Part shown: in pieces, positions 50,320-59,916 of the stretch
How the letters are laid out: every line of letters begins with the position of its first letter
Numbering within the stretch: the first letter of the stretch is position 1
Origin: Veronia pacifica
GTDB lineage: Bacteria; Pseudomonadota; Gammaproteobacteria; Enterobacterales; Vibrionaceae
Assembly (NCBI RefSeq): GCF_001707825.1
Contig: NZ_LYBM01000031.1
Location: 1-64,000 of the forward strand
Length of the DNA stretch: 64,000 nt
Direction: 5' to 3'
Program-made: the position numbers and the translations under genes
Notes under the pieces: generated by a model
The model's database searches: none
What the model was told of the DNA's origin: nothing
Seen by the model: the letters and a program-made list of their open reading frames with translations, nothing else

Positions 50320-50345
50320 TTATCGGCTATTACTGAGAAACTTTA
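50320..50345 (-). promoter_or_regulatory. Sigma-28 (FliA) promoter of flgMN
   Basis: On the minus strand TAAAGTTT (50338-50345) is followed ten bases later by GCCGATAA (50320-50327). Both elements match the FliA consensus perfectly; the spacer is one base shorter than the usual eleven. It lies between flgA and flgM. Confidence 0.82.
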
Positions 50346-50364
50346 GACTTCTTTTCAAATAAAT

Positions 50365-51060
50365 TTAGAAGCTTACTGTCACCGTTCCTACTCCAGTAAT
50401 TGTAGCATCAACAATTCGCTTTGATTTCGAGTTACGCACTTTGATGCGATCGCCCAGCGACCCATCGCTCATGGCCGTGCCTTTTGCAGTAATATTAATC
50501 AAGTCACCTGCAGCGTTGATCACAACTTCATCACTACGACACACCATGCAAATGTCCGTTCCCTGAATGGGTTGACCTATACCGACGGTACGTTTGACAC
50601 GTGATCCCACCAATGCTTCCTTCTGTGTGTAAGTTTGTCCACGCTGGAAGCCAACATCAACCATTTGGACTGTCATATCAGCAGCAGTAAGTGCGACTCC
50701 TCGGTCGAGAGGACGAGAAGCGGTAACGACAGGACTGAGCACTCTTATCTTGACCGGTACATACAATTGCCAGTTATCAGCCAGACAAGTCACCAACACC
50801 GTGGCACTGGTTTTTATCGTCTGTCTCCCGGGTATCTGCGTTTTGAGTGGTTCGGGGCAGTCGGTGAGCTTCACTCTGCTATCTATATTTCCCGCCCGGA
50901 TAATCATTTGACCGTTTAATGGTTTGTCAATAGACCTCGCTACTTCTTGCTGTGCAGCTTGCTTTACTGCTACAAGTTGATTTGTTGTCGCAGCGGCTAT
51001 ACTTGAGCTAAAGCTTAAAAGCACAAAAGAAATAAGCCAGAGTGTTCGGATGCGTATCAT
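50365..51060 (-). CDS. flgA: Flagellar P-ring assembly chaperone FlgA
   Basis: 231 residues with a signal peptide (about 1-22) and a C-terminal SAF domain (RPLDRGVALTAADM near 128). It helps FlgI polymerise into the P ring in the periplasm. A conserved cysteine pair lies in ICMVC. The start at 51060 (MIRIRTLWLIS) is chosen over 51099 by the signal peptide. It is divergent from cheV and upstream of flgMN. Confidence 0.92.
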   Translation of the reverse strand: MIRIRTLWLISFVLLSFSSSIAAATTNQLVAVKQAAQQEVARSIDKPLNGQMIIRAGNIDSRVKLTDCPEPLKTQIPGRQTIKTSATVLVTCLADNWQLYVPVKIRVLSPVVTASRPLDRGVALTAADMTVQMVDVGFQRGQTYTQKEALVGSRVKRTVGIGQPIQGTDICMVCRSDEVVINAAGDLINITAKGTAMSDGSLGDRIKVRNSKSKRIVDATITGVGTVTVSF

Positions 51061-51183
51061 GCGGTGCTCGGTGGTTAGTATTTCAACAGACTCTACCATT
51101 ATAAGTGACCGATTGCGCAGAGAGATAATCCGCAGTAAAAAAATAAGGGCGGGTTAACGTGCTGCATCTTACGGAGTGTAGTT

Positions 51184-52134
51184 ATGTCGGGGATCCTTGA
51201 TACGGTTAATCAACGTACGCAGCTTGTCGGGCAAAACCGTCTTGAGTTGCTTACGTTCAAGCTGATGACCAGACAGCGTTATGGTATTAACGTTTTCAAA
51301 GTGAAAGAGGTATTGCAGTGCCCAAAACTCACCGTGGCTCCTAAGATGCATCCGCTGGTGAAAGGAATGGCACATATCCGTGGGTTAACGGTGTCTGTTA
51401 TTGATATGAGCCTGGCCACAGGCGGTCCCGCCATACCTGATCCGGAAAATCGATTTATGATCATTTCCGAGTTTAATCGGACGACACAGGGCTTCCTTGT
51501 CGGGTCTGTTGATCGAATCGTAAACATGCACTGGGAAAAAATCCTTCCACCACCAGACGGAACCGGCAAAGAAAACTTTCTCACAGCTGTGACAGATATT
51601 GATGATGAGTTGGTAGAGATACTTGATGTAGAAAAAATACTCAATAAAATCTCGCCTGTGAATGAGGAAATCAGTGATGAGGTTCTGTCTCAGAAAGCTG
51701 AGATTGAGGATGAAAATTCTGAACAAACTGAGATAATCCTTATTGCAGATGATTCCAGTGTTGCCCGACGTCAGGTAAGACGAACGGTAGAGGCGCTGGG
51801 TTTTGAAGTATTGTTGGCAGAAGATGGTGGTGATGCGCTGCGGCAGTTAAAGCAAATTGCCACACAGGAAGATATAGTGTCTAGGTTAGCATTGGTGATT
51901 TCTGATATTGAAATGCCAGAAATGGACGGATATACCCTTACGACAGAAATCCGAAAAGATACTCGCCTCAAAGATCTTCATGTAGTATTGCACTCTTCAC
52001 TTAGTGGTGTATTTAATGAAGCTATGGTTCAGCGGGTTGGTGCAGATTCATTTATACCAAAGTTTGATCCAGATGAGCTTAGTGCTGCCATTCTTAATGT
52101 CGTCAAAATTAGGCGAGAAAAAAACGATAAATGA
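51184..52134 (+). CDS. cheV: Chemotaxis coupling/response protein CheV
   Basis: 316 residues: CheW-like domain (about 1-160) and a receiver domain (about 180-310). The phospho-acceptor Asp is in LVISDIEMPEMDG, with the acidic pocket in LIADDSSVARRQ. It couples receptors to CheA and adjusts signalling by phosphorylation. The stop overlaps the cheR ATG by four bases, so the two are translationally coupled. Confidence 0.95.
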   Translation: MSGILDTVNQRTQLVGQNRLELLTFKLMTRQRYGINVFKVKEVLQCPKLTVAPKMHPLVKGMAHIRGLTVSVIDMSLATGGPAIPDPENRFMIISEFNRTTQGFLVGSVDRIVNMHWEKILPPPDGTGKENFLTAVTDIDDELVEILDVEKILNKISPVNEEISDEVLSQKAEIEDENSEQTEIILIADDSSVARRQVRRTVEALGFEVLLAEDGGDALRQLKQIATQEDIVSRLALVISDIEMPEMDGYTLTTEIRKDTRLKDLHVVLHSSLSGVFNEAMVQRVGADSFIPKFDPDELSAAILNVVKIRREKNDK

Positions 52135-52958
52135 CAAACATAGCGATAACAGATCAAGAGTATCAAGAGTTTTGTAAGTACCTGGAATCCAAATGCGGAA
52201 TAGTTCTCGGAGAAAGTAAACAGTATCTTGTCAGAAGCCGGTTAGGTCCACTTCTCTCCCGCAACAAAATCAGTTCAATGTCCGAGCTGTTGCAACTGGT
52301 TGTCTCAGGGCGTCACAGGGATTTGGCGGTGGAAGCCATTGATGCGATGACAACCAACGAGACCCTATGGTTTCGTGATTTCTATCCGTTTGAGATACTG
52401 TCTGGCACCATCATTCCCGAAATGGTACGTCGAGGAAAGCCATTGAAAATTTGGTCTGCGGCCAGTTCTTCTGGACAGGAACCATATTCTATTGCAATGG
52501 CGATTCAGGAGTTATCTTCAAAAAGACCGGGACTCATTTCAGAGGCCAGTATCACCGCAACAGATATTTCATCTGACATGCTCAACAGGTGCCGATTGGG
52601 TGTTTATGACAACCTCGCGCTGAGTCGTGGATTATCTGAAGCGAGAAAGAGACAGTTCTTTGATGATGCTGGTGACGGCAAGATGAAGGTAAAAGATACC
52701 CTCAAACGAGTGATCAACTTCCGTCAGCAGAACTTACTTGATAGTTACTCCTTACTGGGTAAGTTTGACATCATATTTTGCCGTAATGTACTGATTTACT
52801 TCTCACCAGCGAAGAAGGCGGATGTTCTTAACCGCTTGGCAGACTGCCTTAACCCAGGAGGGTACCTCTTTCTCGGTGCATCAGAGTCGCTGACGGGTTT
52901 AACAGACAGGTTCGATATGATTCGTTGTAATCCAGGCATTGTCTACAAGTTAAAATAA
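52131..52958 (+). CDS. cheR: Chemotaxis protein methyltransferase CheR
   Basis: 275 residues. The N-terminal helical domain is followed by the SAM-binding fold with IWSAASSSGQEPYS and FDIIFCRNVLIYF. It methylates receptor glutamates for adaptation. CheR next to cheV and flgB is the arrangement of Vibrio polar flagellar loci. It is followed by a GGCCGC stem-loop at 53003-53018. Confidence 0.95.
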   Translation: MTNIAITDQEYQEFCKYLESKCGIVLGESKQYLVRSRLGPLLSRNKISSMSELLQLVVSGRHRDLAVEAIDAMTTNETLWFRDFYPFEILSGTIIPEMVRRGKPLKIWSAASSSGQEPYSIAMAIQELSSKRPGLISEASITATDISSDMLNRCRLGVYDNLALSRGLSEARKRQFFDDAGDGKMKVKDTLKRVINFRQQNLLDSYSLLGKFDIIFCRNVLIYFSPAKKADVLNRLADCLNPGGYLFLGASESLTGLTDRFDMIRCNPGIVYKLK

Positions 52959-53106
52959 CTCTTTGGCCCTTCTTTTTACGACGAGACAGTCTCCCTATTA
53001 ATGGCCGCATCTGCGGCCCTCTCTGAATCAATCTCTTGTCTCTGGCTACACCTTTCACGCTTCACTATAACCACAATCAGGCCTCTGTTTGCATAATTAA
53101 TCCCTA

Positions 53107-53205
53107 ATGGTCATATCCGGCACCCTCCGACCGAAGACAAGATACTTTGCCGCTTTTGTCATTGGTGGCATAGCTTTTGCCTCTCTGTTTTTTATATGGC
53201 GATAA
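53107..53205 (+). CDS. Possible small single-pass membrane protein
   Basis: 32 residues (starts MVISGTLRPKTRY) with one clear transmembrane stretch (about 13-30, FAAFVIGGIAFASLFF) and a positive N-terminal side. No good ribosome site is seen and no homologue is recalled. It would be transcribed before or independently of the flgB sigma-54 promoter. Could be chance. Confidence 0.3.
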   Translation: MVISGTLRPKTRYFAAFVIGGIAFASLFFIWR

Positions 53206-53269
53206 ATAACAAAGTTAAAAACCCGTTTTTAATCAAAAAGTAAAAGATATTCTGTTGTGAGAGAAAAGT

Positions 53270-53285
53270 TGGCATTTTTATTGCT
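53270..53285 (+). promoter_or_regulatory. Sigma-54 promoter of flgBCDE
   Basis: TGGCAT-TTTTA-TTGCT, differing from TGGCAC-N5-TTGCW at one position, 31 bp before the flgB ATG. FlrC/FlrB-type activation of class III flagellar genes is expected. Confidence 0.88.
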
Positions 53286-53316
53286 GATTAATCATGGAGT
53301 ATTACGGAGGTTACAA

Positions 53317-53712
53317 ATGGCAATTTCATTTGATAAAGCATTGGGTGTTCATCAATACACAGTGGGTGTCAGGGCTAAGCGCGCTGAAACACTGGCCAGT
53401 AACCTTGCTAACGCCAACACTCCCGGCTACAAGGCGCAGGACGTTAATTTTGAAAAAGCCCTTGCAGCGGCAACATCTGGGGCAAAAATTGGCCTGAGTC
53501 GTACAGACGGGCGGCATATCCCTGCCACAAGTAACGTTGTTGGCGAAAAAATGTATCGCATTCCAAATCAACCGGACACTGGCGACGGTAACACGGTTGA
53601 CGCACAGGTTGAAAACAATCTGTTTATGCAAAATGCCCTTGAGTACCAAGCGTCACTGGATTTTCTTGGGTCTAAGTTCAGAAATATGACAAAGGCGTTG
53701 AAAGGGGAGTAA
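53317..53712 (+). CDS. flgB: Flagellar basal-body rod protein FlgB
   Basis: 131 residues. It has the rod/hook family motif LASNLANANTPGYKAQDVNF near residues 27-46. It forms the proximal rod. The ATG at 53317 follows CGGAGG; an extension to 53257 is rejected. First gene of the flgBCDE unit. Confidence 0.97.
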   Translation: MAISFDKALGVHQYTVGVRAKRAETLASNLANANTPGYKAQDVNFEKALAAATSGAKIGLSRTDGRHIPATSNVVGEKMYRIPNQPDTGDGNTVDAQVENNLFMQNALEYQASLDFLGSKFRNMTKALKGE

Positions 53713-53715
53713 CGG

Positions 53716-54132
53716 ATGAGTCTGTTTAATGTATTTGATGTAACAGGTTCGGCCATGAGCGCAGAGGCGGTCAGGTTAAACACCACATCAAGCAACCTAG
53801 CCAACGCGAATGCCGTCACCAGTTCGGCAGACGAAACATATAAAGCACGTCATCCAGTGTTTGCGGCAGAGCTTAACCGCTTTAAATCACAACAGGGTGA
53901 AAGTGTACCAGTTCGGGTCGCAGGTATCGTAGAAAGTCAAAAACCATTGGAGGCTGAGTATATGCCTGACCATCCAATGGCAAATGCGGAAGGTTACATC
54001 TACAAACCAAACGTTAACGTGATGGAAGAGATGGCAAACATGATTTCCGCGTCACGATCTTATCAGACGAATGCACAGGTTGCTGAGGCGAGCAAGCAGA
54101 TGTTAATGCGCACGCTGCAGCTCGGCGAGTAA
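53716..54132 (+). CDS. flgC: Flagellar basal-body rod protein FlgC
   Basis: 138 residues with TTSSNLANANAVTSS near 24 and the C-terminal NVMEEMANMISASRSYQTN helix that packs the rod. It starts three bases after the flgB stop. Proximal rod subunit. Confidence 0.97.
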   Translation: MSLFNVFDVTGSAMSAEAVRLNTTSSNLANANAVTSSADETYKARHPVFAAELNRFKSQQGESVPVRVAGIVESQKPLEAEYMPDHPMANAEGYIYKPNVNVMEEMANMISASRSYQTNAQVAEASKQMLMRTLQLGE

Positions 54133-54147
54133 CGGGAGAGGTAGATC

Positions 54148-54897
54148 ATGAGTTTACTGGAAGGTGCTGGAGCGAGCAGCGGTGCGTCCAGCTATATGGA
54201 CCAGCTAAAAGAGTTACAGCAAAAGCAGCTGAAAGAGAATAGTCAGGATAAAGTTTCAGGTCAGACAGATCTGAAACAGGAAGATTTCTTGTCCCTGCTG
54301 ACGCAGCAACTCTCTCAGCAAGATCCGTTCAAGCCAGTCAGTAACGAACAAATGATTGCCCAGATGGCGTCATTTGCGACCGTAGATGGTATTGGCAAGA
54401 TGAATACCCAATTTGGCACGTTGAACTCAGCAATGACGTCTAATCAGGCACTTCAGGCCTCGTCGCTGGTGGGCCGTGATGTATTGGTGCCGGGCAATGA
54501 AGGCGTGAAGAAAGCCACGGGTGGAATTGCCGCTATGGTTGCATTGCCACAGGCTGTTGATGGTGCCGTGGCAAGAATTGAAAATGCTCAGGGGCAGGTG
54601 CTTCGTACCATAGACCTGGGCAGCAAATCGGCCGGCGACCACAGAGTCGAATGGGATGGAAATGATGAAAATGGCAATCCCATGCCGGAAGGTAAATACA
54701 AGGTAAAAGTGAGCGGTCTTGTCGAGGGCAAGTCTCAGGATTTTGAACTTTCGACATACGCTAATGTAAATAGTGTCCTGCTTGGTAACGGTGACGGTAA
54801 CGTCATGCTAAACCTTGCTGGTTTTGAGTCTCCGGTGAAACTTGCCGAAGTACTCGAAGTAGGTAATGCCGAAGTCGGTATGGTAAGCGCGAGCTAA
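54148..54897 (+). CDS. flgD: Flagellar hook assembly protein FlgD (hook cap)
   Basis: 249 residues. The N-terminal FLSLLTQQLSQQDPFKP motif is diagnostic of FlgD; the C-terminal Tudor/FN3-like domain contains VEWDGNDENGNPMPEG. It caps the growing hook and is later discarded. Fifteen bases after flgC. Confidence 0.96.
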   Translation: MSLLEGAGASSGASSYMDQLKELQQKQLKENSQDKVSGQTDLKQEDFLSLLTQQLSQQDPFKPVSNEQMIAQMASFATVDGIGKMNTQFGTLNSAMTSNQALQASSLVGRDVLVPGNEGVKKATGGIAAMVALPQAVDGAVARIENAQGQVLRTIDLGSKSAGDHRVEWDGNDENGNPMPEGKYKVKVSGLVEGKSQDFELSTYANVNSVLLGNGDGNVMLNLAGFESPVKLAEVLEVGNAEVGMVSAS

Positions 54898-54917
54898 GGG
54901 ACAAAGGAGTATCTGCA

Positions 54918-56219
54918 ATGTCATTAAATATCGCACTGAGTGGTTTGGGCGCTGCTCAAAAAGACATGAATACAACCAGTAACAACATTGCCAATGCCAA
55001 TACCTACGGCTTTAAAGAGTCGCGGGCCGAGTTTGGTGATGTGTATTCAGCTTCTATTTTCTCAAACACTAAGACCACAACAGGTGGCGGTGTACAGACT
55101 GCTTTGGTTGCACAGCAATTCCACGAAGGTTCAAGTATTTATACCAACAACCCTCTGGATTTGAGAGTCAGCGGTAATGGCTTTTTTGCTGTGACTGATG
55201 ATCCTTTAGTTGCTCAGGACAATTATCTCACCCGTAACGGCTCGTTCCATTTGGACAAAGACAACAATATTGTCAATGCTGAAGGGCAATACCTGTTGGG
55301 CTACAACGTAGATAATGAAACCCAGCAAGTTGGTTCTTTTGAACCTAAATCAATGAACGTACCCGATCAGTTTGGTCAGCCAAAGTCATCGCAAAACATT
55401 GATGTTGGCCTGAATCTGCCAGCTGCGGCACCTGAGAAATCGCCAGCAGCTTTCGACTATAACGACCCGGCGACCTACAACAAAGCAACATCCTCCACGG
55501 TTTTTGACTCTCTTGGTCAACCCTACAAAATGACCAGCTACTATGTGAAAAGTAACGCAGCACCCAATACTTGGGCGGTTTATTACACAATAACAGATTC
55601 AAATGGCGAGCAGCCTATCGATATCTCGACCGGGGATGTATCTAGTGCGTCAGGGCACGGCGGGCATACGGTTTCATTTAATACAGATGGTTCAGTAAAC
55701 ACAGTCAACAGTGGTAACCCCGTTGTCTCAGAGACGTTCAACAGTGCTGGTATCAGCATGAATGGTGCTGACGATACGCAGACTCTGAACATTAATTATG
55801 ATGAGCCAACACAATACGCTGCACCTTTCGAGCTTCGTAAATTCTCCGAAGATGGAGCAACGACCGGCTACCTCGCGAAAGTAGATATTGATGCTCGTGG
55901 CACCATCATGGCGTCATACAGTAACGGTGAAAACGTGGCACTGGGCCGGGTTGCCCTGGTTCGTGTTCCGAATGAGCAGGGGTTGAGCCAGACGGGTAAC
56001 ACGCAATGGAAGGTGACAACCACATCGGGTGATGCAGTCTATGGCGAAGGTATGACGGGTGCTTTTGGTCGTATCAAAAGTGGTACCATTGAGCAATCAA
56101 ACATCGATATGACCCAAGAACTGGTTGACCTCATCACTGCTCAACGAAACTTCCAGGCTAACTCCCGTTCGCTTGAAGTCGGTAACCAGATGCAACAGAC
56201 TATTCTGCAACTTCGTTAA
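54918..56219 (+). CDS. flgE: Flagellar hook protein FlgE
   Basis: 433 residues, as in Vibrio. N-terminal SLNIALSGLGAAQKDMNTT and C-terminal VDLITAQRNFQANSRSLEV form the coiled hook core; the middle domain is exposed. It builds the hook. AAAGGAG precedes the ATG. A strong terminator follows it, separating it from flgF. Confidence 0.97.
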   Translation: MSLNIALSGLGAAQKDMNTTSNNIANANTYGFKESRAEFGDVYSASIFSNTKTTTGGGVQTALVAQQFHEGSSIYTNNPLDLRVSGNGFFAVTDDPLVAQDNYLTRNGSFHLDKDNNIVNAEGQYLLGYNVDNETQQVGSFEPKSMNVPDQFGQPKSSQNIDVGLNLPAAAPEKSPAAFDYNDPATYNKATSSTVFDSLGQPYKMTSYYVKSNAAPNTWAVYYTITDSNGEQPIDISTGDVSSASGHGGHTVSFNTDGSVNTVNSGNPVVSETFNSAGISMNGADDTQTLNINYDEPTQYAAPFELRKFSEDGATTGYLAKVDIDARGTIMASYSNGENVALGRVALVRVPNEQGLSQTGNTQWKVTTTSGDAVYGEGMTGAFGRIKSGTIEQSNIDMTQELVDLITAQRNFQANSRSLEVGNQMQQTILQLR

Positions 56220-56247
56220 TCTTCTGGTTACGGAACAACAAACGCTT

Positions 56248-56275
56248 ATTGCCGCCATTTGGCGGCAATTTTTTT
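56248..56275 (+). terminator. Strong terminator between flgE and flgF
   Basis: ATTGCCGCC / GGCGGCAAT nine-base stem with ATTT loop and T7. It should stop most flgBCDE transcripts before flgF. Confidence 0.9.
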
Positions 56276-56369
56276 CCCAGTGGCGAGTTTTTGGCGCACA
56301 CTTTTGATGGAACACCTGACAGACTGCCTCAAACCTCACAATTCCCGTCAAATACACAGAGTTACCTGT

Positions 56370-56385
56370 TGGCACCCTTTTTGCT
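56370..56385 (+). promoter_or_regulatory. Sigma-54 promoter of flgFGHIJ
   Basis: TGGCAC-CCTTT-TTGCT, a perfect match to TGGCAC-N5-TTGCW, 33 bp before the flgF ATG and about 95 bp after the flgE terminator. Confidence 0.9.
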
Positions 56386-56417
56386 TTAGTTAAAGTAATC
56401 GAAGGGGGAAACAATTC

Positions 56418-57167
56418 ATGGATCGCGCATTATTCCTCGCCATGAGCGGCGCAAAACAAGATATGCAAGCTATGCAACTGCGGGCCAACAACCTTGCTAA
56501 CGTGAGCACAACTGGTTTTCGTGCTGATTTAGAGCAAGCGCGATCAATGCAGGCGTATGGCGAGGGTTTACCAACCCGTGTGTTCAATATGACAGAGAGA
56601 CCGGGGTTTAATTCAGCCCAAGGGGCGACGGTCACTACAGGTCGCGATCTGGATGTTGCTATAAGGGGAGATGGCTGGCTCGCCGTGCTGGATAATCAGG
56701 GGCAGGAAAGCTATACCCGCTCCGGTCACCTGAAAGTGGATGAAACTGGCCTTCTACAAAATACCAGTGGACACCTTGTTGCAGGCGAATCTGGTGCCCC
56801 TATATTCATCCCTCTACCTGTCTCGAAAATTGAAATTGGCAAAGACGGCACCGTTTCTGTGTTACCAAAAGGTGCACCGCCAGAAGCGATTCAGGTTGTA
56901 GATAGAATTAAACTTGTCAGGCCTGATAACCAAGAGCTGACAAAAGGCAGTGACGGTTTATTCCGCTCCATCAATCCCGGCGTTATTTACCCTGCAGATG
57001 CAGGGGTGACACTGGAGAAAGGTGCATTGGAGGGCAGTAACGTCAATGCCGTCGGTGAAATGACCAATATGATCGAGCTTCAGCGTCATTTTGAAATGCA
57101 GGTCAAACTAATGAAAACGGCAGAAGAAATGGATCAGGCATCCAGCTCTCTGCTGCGTCTGGGTTAA
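56418..57167 (+). CDS. flgF: Flagellar basal-body rod protein FlgF
   Basis: 249 residues with the N-terminal LRANNLANVSTTGFRADLEQ motif and the C-terminal EMTNMIELQRHFEMQVKLM helix. Rod subunit. GGGGGAAAC precedes the ATG. First gene of the second rod/ring unit, driven by its own sigma-54 promoter. Confidence 0.97.
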   Translation: MDRALFLAMSGAKQDMQAMQLRANNLANVSTTGFRADLEQARSMQAYGEGLPTRVFNMTERPGFNSAQGATVTTGRDLDVAIRGDGWLAVLDNQGQESYTRSGHLKVDETGLLQNTSGHLVAGESGAPIFIPLPVSKIEIGKDGTVSVLPKGAPPEAIQVVDRIKLVRPDNQELTKGSDGLFRSINPGVIYPADAGVTLEKGALEGSNVNAVGEMTNMIELQRHFEMQVKLMKTAEEMDQASSSLLRLG

Positions 57168-57183
57168 GTAAGAGGAAGTTGCT

Positions 57184-57972
57184 ATGCATCCTGCGTTATG
57201 GGTGAGTAAAACGGGTCTGGACGCACAACAGACGAATATTTCGACAATTTCGAACAACCTTGCCAACGCCTCAACCATTGGTTTTAAAAAGTCGCGGGCA
57301 GTGTTCGAGGATCTTTTCTATCAGAACATTAATCAGCCGGGCGGGCAGTCTACTCAGAATACTGAGCTACCGAGTGGCTTAATGTTAGGTGCGGGTTCAA
57401 AGGTTGTTGCGACCCAGCGGGTTCACAGCAACGGTAACGCCCAAACGACCAATAACTCGCTCGACATGATGATCGAGGGAGATGGCTTTTTCCAGGTCCT
57501 GTTACCAGATGGCAACATTGGCTACCAGCGAAATGGTCAGTTCACCATGAATGATGAAGGTGTCATCGTCACCTCAGGTGCGGGCTATCGCCTTCAGCCT
57601 GAAATTGCTGTCCCGCCAGATGCAGTGCAGATCACCGTAGGAACAGACGGTGAGGTGTCAGTACGTCTTAGGGGTCAGCAAGAAAATCAGGTCTTAGGCC
57701 AGATAACCACGGTTGATTTTATCAATCCGGGTGGCCTCGAACCCATTGGTCAGAACCTCTACCTGCCAACCGGGTCAAGCGGTGATCCTCAAGAAGGAGT
57801 GCCGGGTCTCGATGGTCTGGGTAATATCCGCCAGTCAATGCTAGAAACATCAAACGTTAATGTGACTGAAGAGCTGGTCAATATGATTGAGGCACAACGT
57901 GTCTACGAGATGAACTCCAAGGTGATTTCATCTGTCGACCAGATGCTCAGCTACGTTAACCAGCAACTTTAA
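57184..57972 (+). CDS. flgG: Flagellar distal rod protein FlgG
   Basis: 262 residues, the standard length. It begins MHPALWVSKTGLDAQQ, with SNNLANASTIGFKKSRA and the C-terminal VNMIEAQRVYEMNSK helix. Distal rod subunit. Sixteen bases after flgF. Confidence 0.97.
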   Translation: MHPALWVSKTGLDAQQTNISTISNNLANASTIGFKKSRAVFEDLFYQNINQPGGQSTQNTELPSGLMLGAGSKVVATQRVHSNGNAQTTNNSLDMMIEGDGFFQVLLPDGNIGYQRNGQFTMNDEGVIVTSGAGYRLQPEIAVPPDAVQITVGTDGEVSVRLRGQQENQVLGQITTVDFINPGGLEPIGQNLYLPTGSSGDPQEGVPGLDGLGNIRQSMLETSNVNVTEELVNMIEAQRVYEMNSKVISSVDQMLSYVNQQL

Positions 57973-57987
57973 TGGAGTCCGGGTAGG

Positions 57988-58761
57988 ATGAAACGTTTTA
58001 TATTTATCCCTTTGCTTACCAGCGTTTTGGTCGCGTGTTCTTCTCCGCCTCCTAAAGATGAAATATCTCAGGGAACATCGACCAAACCAGCGGTTGAGAC
58101 TGGCGATCCTACCCCGAAAAGTGGTGGTTTGATTGATATGGTTAGACAAAGGGAAGATCCGGTTGCTGGCGATCCAGCCTGGTCACCATTGCACCCGGGG
58201 CGTAAGCCCGAGCATTACGCCACTGCGACAGGCTCCTTGTTCGATATTAGTCAGACCCACAGTTTATACGACGATAAACGTCCCCATCAGATCGGCGATA
58301 TTGTGACTGTTGTGCTGGAAGAAAAAACACAGGCCAAAAAAACAGCCAGTGCAGATGCGACAAAAACCAGCGACCTGAGCATGGATCCACTTAAAGTACA
58401 GGGTGAGACCTTCAAGCTGGGCGAAAAAGAAATTTCCTATGCTACCAAGCATAACAACACGACTTCTGGTACCAGCAATGCCAACCAAAGCAACAGTATT
58501 TCAGGTTCAATTTCTGTTGAAGTGATCGATGTACTGTCAAATGGTAACCTGATGATCCGTGGTGAGAAATGGCTGACCCTGAATACGGGAGATGAGTATA
58601 TCCGTCTTAGCGGCACGATACGACCAGATGACATCAGCTCTGAAAATACGGTCGCATCTACCCGCATATCCAATGCCCGCATTCAATATTCAGGAACTGG
58701 TGATCGTCAGGATACGCAAGATCAAGGATGGTTGGCACGATTCTTTAATGTGGTTCTTTAA
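57988..58761 (+). CDS. flgH: Flagellar L-ring protein FlgH
   Basis: 257 residues with a lipoprotein signal (lipobox VLVAC, Cys17) and the FlgH motif [13 protein letters not shown]. It forms the outer-membrane L ring that bushes the rod. Fifteen bases after flgG. It is followed after 36 bases by flgI. Confidence 0.96.
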   Translation: MKRFIFIPLLTSVLVACSSPPPKDEISQGTSTKPAVETGDPTPKSGGLIDMVRQREDPVAGDPAWSPLHPGRKPEHYATATGSLFDISQTHSLYDDKRPHQIGDIVTVVLEEKTQAKKTASADATKTSDLSMDPLKVQGETFKLGEKEISYATKHNNTTSGTSNANQSNSISGSISVEVIDVLSNGNLMIRGEKWLTLNTGDEYIRLSGTIRPDDISSENTVASTRISNARIQYSGTGDRQDTQDQGWLARFFNVVL

Positions 58762-58797
58762 TCAGCCAATGTCTGTCTAAAAGGTGTAGTAAAAACT

Positions 58798-59913
58798 ATG
58801 CTCCATAGTAAAAAGATGATGAAAACACTGCTCCATAGCCTCGTGATACTGCTGACATTCAGTGTGTTCAGTGTTCAGGCAGCCAGAATCAAAGATGTTT
58901 CTGAGGTTGCCGGTGTGCGTAGTAACCAACTTGTTGGCTATGGACTTGTCGTGGGTCTGGCAGGCACTGGAGAAACGACACCTTTTACTGACCAGAGCTT
59001 TACAGCGATGCTGAAAAATTTCGGCATCGTCTTGCCTCCCGGTACCAAACCGAAGACTAAAAACGTGGCAGCAGTTGCCGTAAGTGCTGAATTACCGCCT
59101 TTCTCCAAGCAGGGTCAAAAAATTGACGTCACAGTGTCATCAATCGGTTCTGCGAAAAGTATCCGAGGTGGCACATTGGTTCAGACTTTCCTCAAAGGCC
59201 TGGACGGTAAAACATACGCGGTAGCGCAAGGAAACCTGATTGTCGGTGGTTTCAGTGCAGAAGGGGCCGATGGCTCCAAAATTGTCGGTAATACCCCCAC
59301 AGTCGGTCGGATAACGGATGGTGCAACGGTTGAACGTGAAGTACCTAATCCATTTGGTCGCGGTGATTTCCTCACATTCAATCTGTTCGATGCAGATTTC
59401 ACGACAGCGCAGCGAATGTCTGAGACTATCAACGGCTTGCTGGGGCCGAATGTTGCGTCAGCAATGGATGCCACGTCAGTGCGTGTTCGCGCTCCACGGG
59501 ATGTCAGTCAGCGCGTTGCCTTTTTGTCGATGATTGAAAACCTTGAATTTAAACCCGCAGATGCGGCCGCCAAAATCATAGTGAATAGCCGGACGGGGAC
59601 GATAGTCATCGGCCAGAATGTCAGGTTGAGGCCGGCAGCGATCACGCATGGTGGAATGACAGTCACCATTAATGAAGACTTTAATGTCAGTCAGCCTAAT
59701 CCATTGGCAGGCGGAGAGACCGTTGTGACACCGGATACTGACATTACCGTCACAGAGAAAGAAGCCCGTATGTTCCACTTTAAACCCGGTGTGACACTGG
59801 ATGAGTTGGTCAGGGCTGTAAACAGTGTAGGCGCAGCGCCTTCAGATTTGATGGCCATTTTACAGGCTCTCAAGCAGGCGGGCGCAATTGATGGTCAGAT
59901 GATAGTGATATAG
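58798..59913 (+). CDS. flgI: Flagellar P-ring protein FlgI
   Basis: 371 residues from 58798, or 365 from the internal ATG at 58816, which is nearer the usual length. The signal peptide ends VFSVQA before [20 protein letters not shown], the family start. It forms the P ring in the peptidoglycan layer. Stop is three bases before flgJ. Confidence 0.96.
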   Translation: MLHSKKMMKTLLHSLVILLTFSVFSVQAARIKDVSEVAGVRSNQLVGYGLVVGLAGTGETTPFTDQSFTAMLKNFGIVLPPGTKPKTKNVAAVAVSAELPPFSKQGQKIDVTVSSIGSAKSIRGGTLVQTFLKGLDGKTYAVAQGNLIVGGFSAEGADGSKIVGNTPTVGRITDGATVEREVPNPFGRGDFLTFNLFDADFTTAQRMSETINGLLGPNVASAMDATSVRVRAPRDVSQRVAFLSMIENLEFKPADAAAKIIVNSRTGTIVIGQNVRLRPAAITHGGMTVTINEDFNVSQPNPLAGGETVVTPDTDITVTEKEARMFHFKPGVTLDELVRAVNSVGAAPSDLMAILQALKQAGAIDGQMIVI

Positions 59914-59916
59914 CGT

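Larger units (their letters stand above)
52959..53316 (+). other. cheR-flgB intergenic region
   Basis: 358 bp. It holds a strong GGCCGC / GCGGCC hairpin (53003-53018) without a clear T-run, a small candidate ORF (53107-53205) and the flgB sigma-54 promoter at 53270-53285. Confidence 0.5.
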
